Shown: positions 59,809 through 64,000 of the stretch, in pieces
Layout of the letters: every line of letters begins with the position of its first letter
How positions within the stretch are numbered: position 1 is the stretch's first letter
From: Clostridium sp. LS
Lineage (GTDB): Bacteria > Bacillota > Clostridia > Clostridiales > Clostridiaceae
Direction: 5' to 3'
Length of the DNA: 64,000 bases
Assembly (NCBI RefSeq): GCF_002760435.1
Contig: NZ_AUUU01000067.1
Coordinates: 40,510-104,509, forward strand
The notes under the pieces: generated by a model
What the model saw: only the letters and a program-made list of their open reading frames with translations
What the model was told of the DNA's origin: nothing
Databases searched by the model: none
Position numbers and translations under genes: made by a program

Positions 59809-61014
59809 ATGGAACTTTTAATAAAAAATGCCAGATTTATAGATGTAACTCAAGATTTTATAGGAGACGTTTATATAAAAAATGGATTAATAGAAGAAAT
59901 AGGAAAAGAAATACACAAGGATAATGTGGAGACACTTGAATGTGAAGGCAGGATTTTGATGCCAGCATTTATAGATACTCATGCCCATTTTAGAGATCCA
60001 GGGCTTACTTGGAAGGAAGATATTGAAACAGGCTCTAAGGCGGCATTAAGAGGCGGATATACAGGAGTCTGCCTGATGGCAAACACTAATCCTATTTGTT
60101 CATCTAAGGAAACCTTAGAATATGTAAGAAATAAATCAAAAGAAGTTAATCTTATAGATATTCATCAATGTTTATCAGTTACAAAGAACTTTGATGGAAC
60201 TACATTAAGTCATTTAGAAGAACTTTCAAGTGATACGGGAATCAAAGCTATTTCAGATGATGGAGTAGGAGTATCTAATTCAAATACTATGCTTGAAGCA
60301 ATGAAGATAGCAAAGAAAAATAATTGGGTTATAATGTCACATGCAGAAAGTCCAGAATTCTCAAAAGTCGACATGAGAATAGCTGAAAATATGATGACAC
60401 TTAGAGATGTTGAATTAGCTAAATTAAGTGGAGCTAGATTACATATGTGCCATGTAAGCACAAAAGAGGCTATTAAATACATTATAGATGGTAAAATGAG
60501 TGGTGCGAATATAACATTGGAGGTTACGCCTCACCATATAGGACTTACAAGAGATATTAATGACTACAGGGTTAATCCTCCAATTAGGGAAAAAGAGGAT
60601 GTAGATGCAATAATTGATGCAATAAAATTAGGAATGGTTGATACAATAGGAACTGACCATGCACCGCACACAGCAGAGGAAAAGAAAAAAGGTTCTCCTG
60701 GAATGGTTGGTCTTGAAACAGCATTTTCAATATGTTACACAAAACTGGTTAAAGAAAATGATATTACATTAAATAAACTAAGTGAATTAATGTCTTATAA
60801 TCCAGCGAAACTTTTAGATATGAATAAAGGAAAAATTAGCATAGGAACAGAAGCAGATTTAGTTTTAGTAGATGTTAATAAGAAAATAAAAGTTAACCCA
60901 GAAGAATTTAAATCAAAGGGAAGAAATACTCCTTTTGATGGTATGGAGTTTTACGGAGAAATTCTGGTTACAATAAAAGGCGGAGAAATAAAATTTAATT
61001 CGGTTAGTAAATAA
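59809..61014 (+). CDS. pyrC: Dihydroorotase
   Basis: 401 residues, the short class I form. Metal motif [20 protein letters not shown] near residue 57, then [10 protein letters not shown], the later histidines in [11 protein letters not shown] and [11 protein letters not shown], and [15 protein letters not shown] with the catalytic aspartate near 282. It closes carbamoyl-aspartate to dihydroorotate, the third pyrimidine step. The ribosome binding site GGGGTG comes directly after a partial palindromic element. Third gene of the operon. Confidence 0.95.
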   Translation: MELLIKNARFIDVTQDFIGDVYIKNGLIEEIGKEIHKDNVETLECEGRILMPAFIDTHAHFRDPGLTWKEDIETGSKAALRGGYTGVCLMANTNPICSSKETLEYVRNKSKEVNLIDIHQCLSVTKNFDGTTLSHLEELSSDTGIKAISDDGVGVSNSNTMLEAMKIAKKNNWVIMSHAESPEFSKVDMRIAENMMTLRDVELAKLSGARLHMCHVSTKEAIKYIIDGKMSGANITLEVTPHHIGLTRDINDYRVNPPIREKEDVDAIIDAIKLGMVDTIGTDHAPHTAEEKKKGSPGMVGLETAFSICYTKLVKENDITLNKLSELMSYNPAKLLDMNKGKISIGTEADLVLVDVNKKIKVNPEEFKSKGRNTPFDGMEFYGEILVTIKGGEIKFNSVSK

Positions 61015-61088
61015 TAGTTAATATTAAAGAAATTCCGTAGGAATTTCATCATTAACTGATAACTGTTAACTCTTAATTGTTAACTGAA
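61014..61088. repeat. Palindromic element between pyrC and pyrF (copy 2)
   Basis: Left part TAGTTAATATTAAAG, then the hairpin GAAATTCC GTA GGAATTTC (61029-61047), then the right arm of repeated units (TTAACTGATAACTGTTAACTCTTAATTGTTAACTG). The right arm ends just before the pyrF ribosome binding site AAAGGGTG. It is shorter on the left than the copies at 40001 and 61957. Confidence 0.7.
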
Positions 61089-61104
61089 TGAAAGGGTGAT
61101 TTAA

Positions 61105-61965
61105 ATGACAAGTTACATAATAGATAAGTTATATAATAGAGTTGAAGACAGAGGAGTAGTTTGTGTAGGTTTAGATACAGCACTAAGCTATGTACCAGAT
61201 CATATAAAAGAAGGCAGAACTGATAGTGAAGCTATATTTGAATTTAATAAACAAATAATAGATGCAACTGCAGATGTATCCGCATGTTTTAAAGTTCAGA
61301 TTGCTTACTATGAAGCATTAGGGCTAGAGGGATTAATTGCTTATAAGAAGACATTAGATTATCTAAGAGAAAAAGATGAAATAATAATAGCTGATATAAA
61401 AAGAGGCGATATTGCAGCAACAGCAACAATGTATGCAAAGGCTCATTTTGAAGGGGATTTTGAAGCGGATTTTATAACTTTAAGCCCATATATGGGGATG
61501 GACAGTATTGAACCATATTTACCTTATCTAGAACAAGGGAACAAAGGTGTGTTTTGCTTAGTAAGAACATCAAACCCTGGAGCAGAAGATATTGAATATT
61601 TAGATACAACTGAAAATAAAAAGGTTTATGAAGTTGTAGCAGATAAAATAACTGGAATAAGTAAAAATATTGTAGGAGAATGCGGGTATAGTGCAATTGG
61701 TGGAGTTATTGGCTGTACTCATGTTGAAGAAGGAAAGAAAATAAGATCAAATTATAATAATATGTTTTTCCTTATACCAGGATATGGAGCACAAGGTGGT
61801 AAAGCTGAGGATGTTGCCTTATACTTAAACAATGGAAATGGTGGAGTTGTAAACTCTTCAAGAGGAATACTCCTTGCTTATAAAAAAGAAAATAGAGAAA
61901 AAGAGTTTGCTTTATGCGCTAGAGAAGAAGCAATAAAGATGAGAGACGCAATTAAAAACAGTTAA
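61105..61965 (+). CDS. pyrF: Orotidine 5'-phosphate decarboxylase (type 2)
   Basis: 286 residues, the longer type 2 family. The N-terminus has VCVGLDTALSYVP; the catalytic Asp-Lys-Asp array is in IIIADIKRGDIAATATMYA near residue 95. Later come VGIV-type loops: FCLVRTSNPGAEDIEYL, GGVIGCTH and FLIPGYGAQGG, and the phosphate-binding NSSRGILLAYK. It makes UMP from OMP. The last codons and the stop lie within the left arm of the next palindromic element (from about 61957), so that element was inserted at or into the gene end. Ribosome binding site AAAGGGTG. Confidence 0.95.
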   Translation: MTSYIIDKLYNRVEDRGVVCVGLDTALSYVPDHIKEGRTDSEAIFEFNKQIIDATADVSACFKVQIAYYEALGLEGLIAYKKTLDYLREKDEIIIADIKRGDIAATATMYAKAHFEGDFEADFITLSPYMGMDSIEPYLPYLEQGNKGVFCLVRTSNPGAEDIEYLDTTENKKVYEVVADKITGISKNIVGECGYSAIGGVIGCTHVEEGKKIRSNYNNMFFLIPGYGAQGGKAEDVALYLNNGNGGVVNSSRGILLAYKKENREKEFALCAREEAIKMRDAIKNS

Positions 61966-62095
61966 CAGTTAACAAGTTACAGTTTACAGTTAAGGAACAA
62001 ATCCTCTTTAGAAGATTTGAAAAAATATTTTTAAGAAATCCCTATTAGGGATTTCCTCCTTAACTGTAAATTGTGAACTGTAAACTGTAAACTGA
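61957..62095. repeat. Palindromic element between pyrF and pyrK (copy 3, most complete)
   Basis: Left arm from 61957 (AACAGTTAACAGTTAACAAG, later ACAGTTTACAGTTAAGGA) and right arm 62054-62095 (TCCTCCTTAACTGTAAATTG, later AACTGTAAACTGTAAACTG) are complementary over about 40 bases. The middle holds two small hairpins, AAATC.../GATTT near 61999-62018 and GAAATCCC/GGGATTTC at 62035-62054. The whole 139 bases can fold into one long stem within the operon mRNA. It covers the pyrF stop codon and ends just before the pyrK ribosome binding site AAAGGAGG. Confidence 0.8.
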
Positions 62096-62112
62096 ATTAA
62101 AGGAGGATAAAC

Positions 62113-62856
62113 ATGGCTATAACTTACAGAAATGCAAAAGTTGTTTCAAATAAAGAAATTTCAAAAGATATATATAAATTGGTCGTAGAAGATGATTCGG
62201 AAATAAAGGCTGGACAATTTTATATGTTAAAACTAAACGGTACTACATTTTTGCCAAGACCAATAAGTATATGTGAAAAGATTGAGAATAAATTAACATT
62301 TCTATATGCTGTAGTAGGAAACGGAACTAAGGAATATACTAAGCTTATAGAAAATGATGAAATAAGCTTAACAGGGCCTCTTGGCAACGGATTTGATTTA
62401 GATCAAGAATATAAAAAAGTCGCATTGGTTGCAGGTGGAATAGGAACAGCACCAATGCTCGAGCTTGCGAAAAAATTAAGACAAAAAAATCCAGATGAAA
62501 AAATAGATTTATATGCAGGTTTTAGGGATGATATTTATTTAATAGATGAATTAAAAGAATACGTTAATGATGCTTATGTATCAACAAATACAGGAAAACA
62601 TGGTCATAAAGGATTTGTTACAGATCTTTTAAAGCCGGAAGAATATGATACAGTCTTATGTTGTGGACCAGAAATCATGATGAAAAAGGTTATAGATATG
62701 TGTAAAGAAAAGAATGTTGCGGTATATGTATCTATGGAAAAACATATGGCATGTGGAGTTGGAGCATGCTTAGTATGTACTTGCAAAACAAAAGATGGCC
62801 ATAAGAGAACTTGTAAAGATGGCCCAGTATTCGATGGATACTATGTTGAATTATAA
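62113..62856 (+). CDS. pyrK: Dihydroorotate dehydrogenase electron transfer subunit
   Basis: 247 residues. The N-terminal FAD domain has FLPRPISICEK (RPxS flavin motif) near residue 55, then the NAD-binding part VALVAGGIGTAPMLELAKKL near 108. The C-terminal 2Fe-2S cluster motif is CGVGACLVCTC with a later Cys in RTCKDGPVF, near 216-235. It passes electrons from PyrD's FMN to NAD in the PyrDB-PyrK complex (class 1B). It lies directly before pyrD. Ribosome binding site AAAGGAGGATAAAC is very strong. Confidence 0.95.
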   Translation: MAITYRNAKVVSNKEISKDIYKLVVEDDSEIKAGQFYMLKLNGTTFLPRPISICEKIENKLTFLYAVVGNGTKEYTKLIENDEISLTGPLGNGFDLDQEYKKVALVAGGIGTAPMLELAKKLRQKNPDEKIDLYAGFRDDIYLIDELKEYVNDAYVSTNTGKHGHKGFVTDLLKPEEYDTVLCCGPEIMMKKVIDMCKEKNVAVYVSMEKHMACGVGACLVCTCKTKDGHKRTCKDGPVFDGYYVEL

Positions 62857-62877
62857 TAACCAAAGGAGGAGAAGAAT

Positions 62878-63774
62878 ATGATGAAAGTAACTATTAATAA
62901 CGTAGAATTTAAAAATCCAGTAATAGCTGCATCAGGAACCTTTGGTTTTGGTGAAGAATTTAATAACTTTTATGATGTTGGAATTCTTGGCGGGATATCT
63001 TCTAAGGGGCTTACAATTAATCCTAAACAAGGGAATGAAGGCATAAGAGTATATGAAACTCCATCAGGCATGATGAATTCAGTTGGATTACAAAATCCGG
63101 GAATAGATGCATTTATTGAAAATGAGCTTCCTAAAATGAAGAAGTATGGAACAAATGTAATTGCAAATATCGGGGGTGGATGTTTAGAAGATTATGAAGC
63201 CGCTGTAAGTAAAATAGATAATAGTGATGTAGATATGATTGAACTTAATATTTCATGTCCAAATGTAAAACATGGTGGAATGGCATTTGGAATTAAATCA
63301 AAAGTGGCATACGATGTTGTTAGAGAAATTAAAGGTATGACTAAGAAACCGCTAATGGTTAAATTATCTCCTAATGCAGAAGACATAGTGGATATGGCCT
63401 TAAAATGCCAAGAAGCAGGAGCTGATTCTATTTCGTTAATAAATACTTTAAAGGGAATGGCTATAGATGTGTATAAAAGAAAGCCGGTATTTAATAATAT
63501 AACAGCAGGTCTGTCAGGCCCAGCTGTAAAACCAATTGCTCTTAGAATGGTTTATGAAGTGGCTAAGGCAGTAGATATTCCTGTAATAGGACTTGGTGGA
63601 ATTTCAAATGGTAAGGATGCTATAGAATTTATGATGGCAGGGGCTAGTGCAATACAAATAGGAACTATTAATTTTGTAAACCCTATGGCTGGTAAAGAGA
63701 TAATCGAGGAAATGGAAAATTTTCTAAGAGAACAAGGAATTAAGGATATTAATGAAATTGTAGGAATAATATAA
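62878..63774 (+). CDS. pyrD: Dihydroorotate dehydrogenase catalytic subunit, class 1B
   Basis: 298 residues. FMN-binding barrel with [39 protein letters not shown], the active segment [14 protein letters not shown] with the catalytic cysteine near residue 127, [11 protein letters not shown], and [26 protein letters not shown]. Cysteine as base and the neighbouring pyrK identify the NAD-linked 1B type. Two ATGs are adjacent (62878 and 62881) after AAAGGAGGAG. It is the last pyr gene seen; a terminator follows, so pyrE and the carbamoyl-phosphate synthase genes are not in this operon as far as visible. Confidence 0.95.
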   Translation: MMKVTINNVEFKNPVIAASGTFGFGEEFNNFYDVGILGGISSKGLTINPKQGNEGIRVYETPSGMMNSVGLQNPGIDAFIENELPKMKKYGTNVIANIGGGCLEDYEAAVSKIDNSDVDMIELNISCPNVKHGGMAFGIKSKVAYDVVREIKGMTKKPLMVKLSPNAEDIVDMALKCQEAGADSISLINTLKGMAIDVYKRKPVFNNITAGLSGPAVKPIALRMVYEVAKAVDIPVIGLGGISNGKDAIEFMMAGASAIQIGTINFVNPMAGKEIIEEMENFLREQGIKDINEIVGII

Positions 63775-63858
63775 AATTTGGACTTGGAGTACTAGTGGTG
63801 AACTGGATAAAGATGATATAAAAAAAATTTATTATTAAACAGAAAAAGTAAATAGTTA

Positions 63859-63893
63859 CCCTCTCAGCTTAAGTTGAGAGGGATTATTTTTTT
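63859..63893 (+). terminator. Terminator of the pyr operon
   Basis: CCCTCTCA (63859-63866) and TGAGAGGG (63875-63882) form a perfect 8-base stem with ATTATTTTTTT after it. The last 100 bases of the window carry no visible gene start. Confidence 0.85.
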
Positions 63894-64000
63894 ATTCTTT
63901 AGGAATTTATAATGCAGTAAAATCTGTGGATAACTTATTTAAAGAGCTGTTTAATTAGGTTTTGTATGGAAAAAGAATAAAAAAGAAATCTTATTCGCCT

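Noticed and set aside
63895..64000. Start of a pyrE gene after pyrD
   Set aside because: The last 106 bases hold no ribosome binding site with a start codon and no long open frame. pyrE cannot be claimed from this window.

Overview
The window is AT-rich chromosomal DNA of a Firmicute and looks like Clostridium sensu stricto, close to C. beijerinckii. This rests on base composition, strong AAGGAGG ribosome binding sites, frequent TTG and GTG starts, a spore-type PdaA deacetylase, a mixed-substrate-type phosphofructokinase and a clostridial pyrBI-C-F-K-D operon. I saw no rRNA, tRNA, CRISPR array, prophage or intact insertion sequence. The species is an inference from these traits, not from a database search.

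Layout. 1-2214: leftward RND efflux pump (its 3' part lies outside the window) and its adaptor. 2576-6167: two half-transporters of a heterodimeric ABC exporter. 6263-10079: a creatininase-family hydrolase and a GH115 alpha-glucuronidase. 10431-13354: small accessory genes mixed with broken genes (HAD fragment, carbamoyltransferase remnant). 13547-23664: an alpha-glucoside locus, with a divergent LacI-family repressor, a CUT1 ABC importer lacking its ATPase, two GH13 alpha-glucosidases of apparently different linkage preference, and a chemoreceptor between them. 23852-33094: a diguanylate cyclase, a beta-lactamase-fold lipoprotein, a membrane-anchored Nudix-like protein, small membrane proteins, two divergent MFS pumps and a repeat-rich lipoprotein. 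33224-37916: sbcDC. 38170-39897: phosphoglucomutase. 40218-47297: surface polysaccharide genes (TPR, WecG/TagA transferase, MurJ-type flippase, two glycosyltransferases, Wzy/WaaL-like protein). 47463-58099: housekeeping and envelope genes (fchA, pdaA, ychF, TPR protein, manA, uppP, pfk, a beta-lactamase-like protein). 58195-63893: pyrimidine operon with an attenuator leader.

How the genes work together. The alpha-glucoside locus reads as one regulon. A LacI-type palindrome sits just downstream of a good promoter, and a related site sits in front of the repressor gene. The importer, chemoreceptor and hydrolases would couple sensing, uptake and cleavage of alpha-glucosides. The pyr operon carries a classic promoter, attenuator and terminator, plus a second PyrR-loop-like hairpin next to the pyrB Shine-Dalgarno sequence. 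phosphoglucomutase, manA and uppP could supply sugar phosphates and lipid carrier to the polysaccharide genes.

The signals most worth follow-up are: palindromic intergenic elements that end a few bases before ribosome binding sites, three of them inside the pyr operon; the two-hairpin pyr leader; a class A beta-lactamase-like protein whose catalytic serine is glycine; an anchored Nudix-like protein with a degenerate box; the chemoreceptor in the sugar operon; and the creatininase-GH115 pair. No clearly new multi-gene system can be demonstrated from sequence alone.
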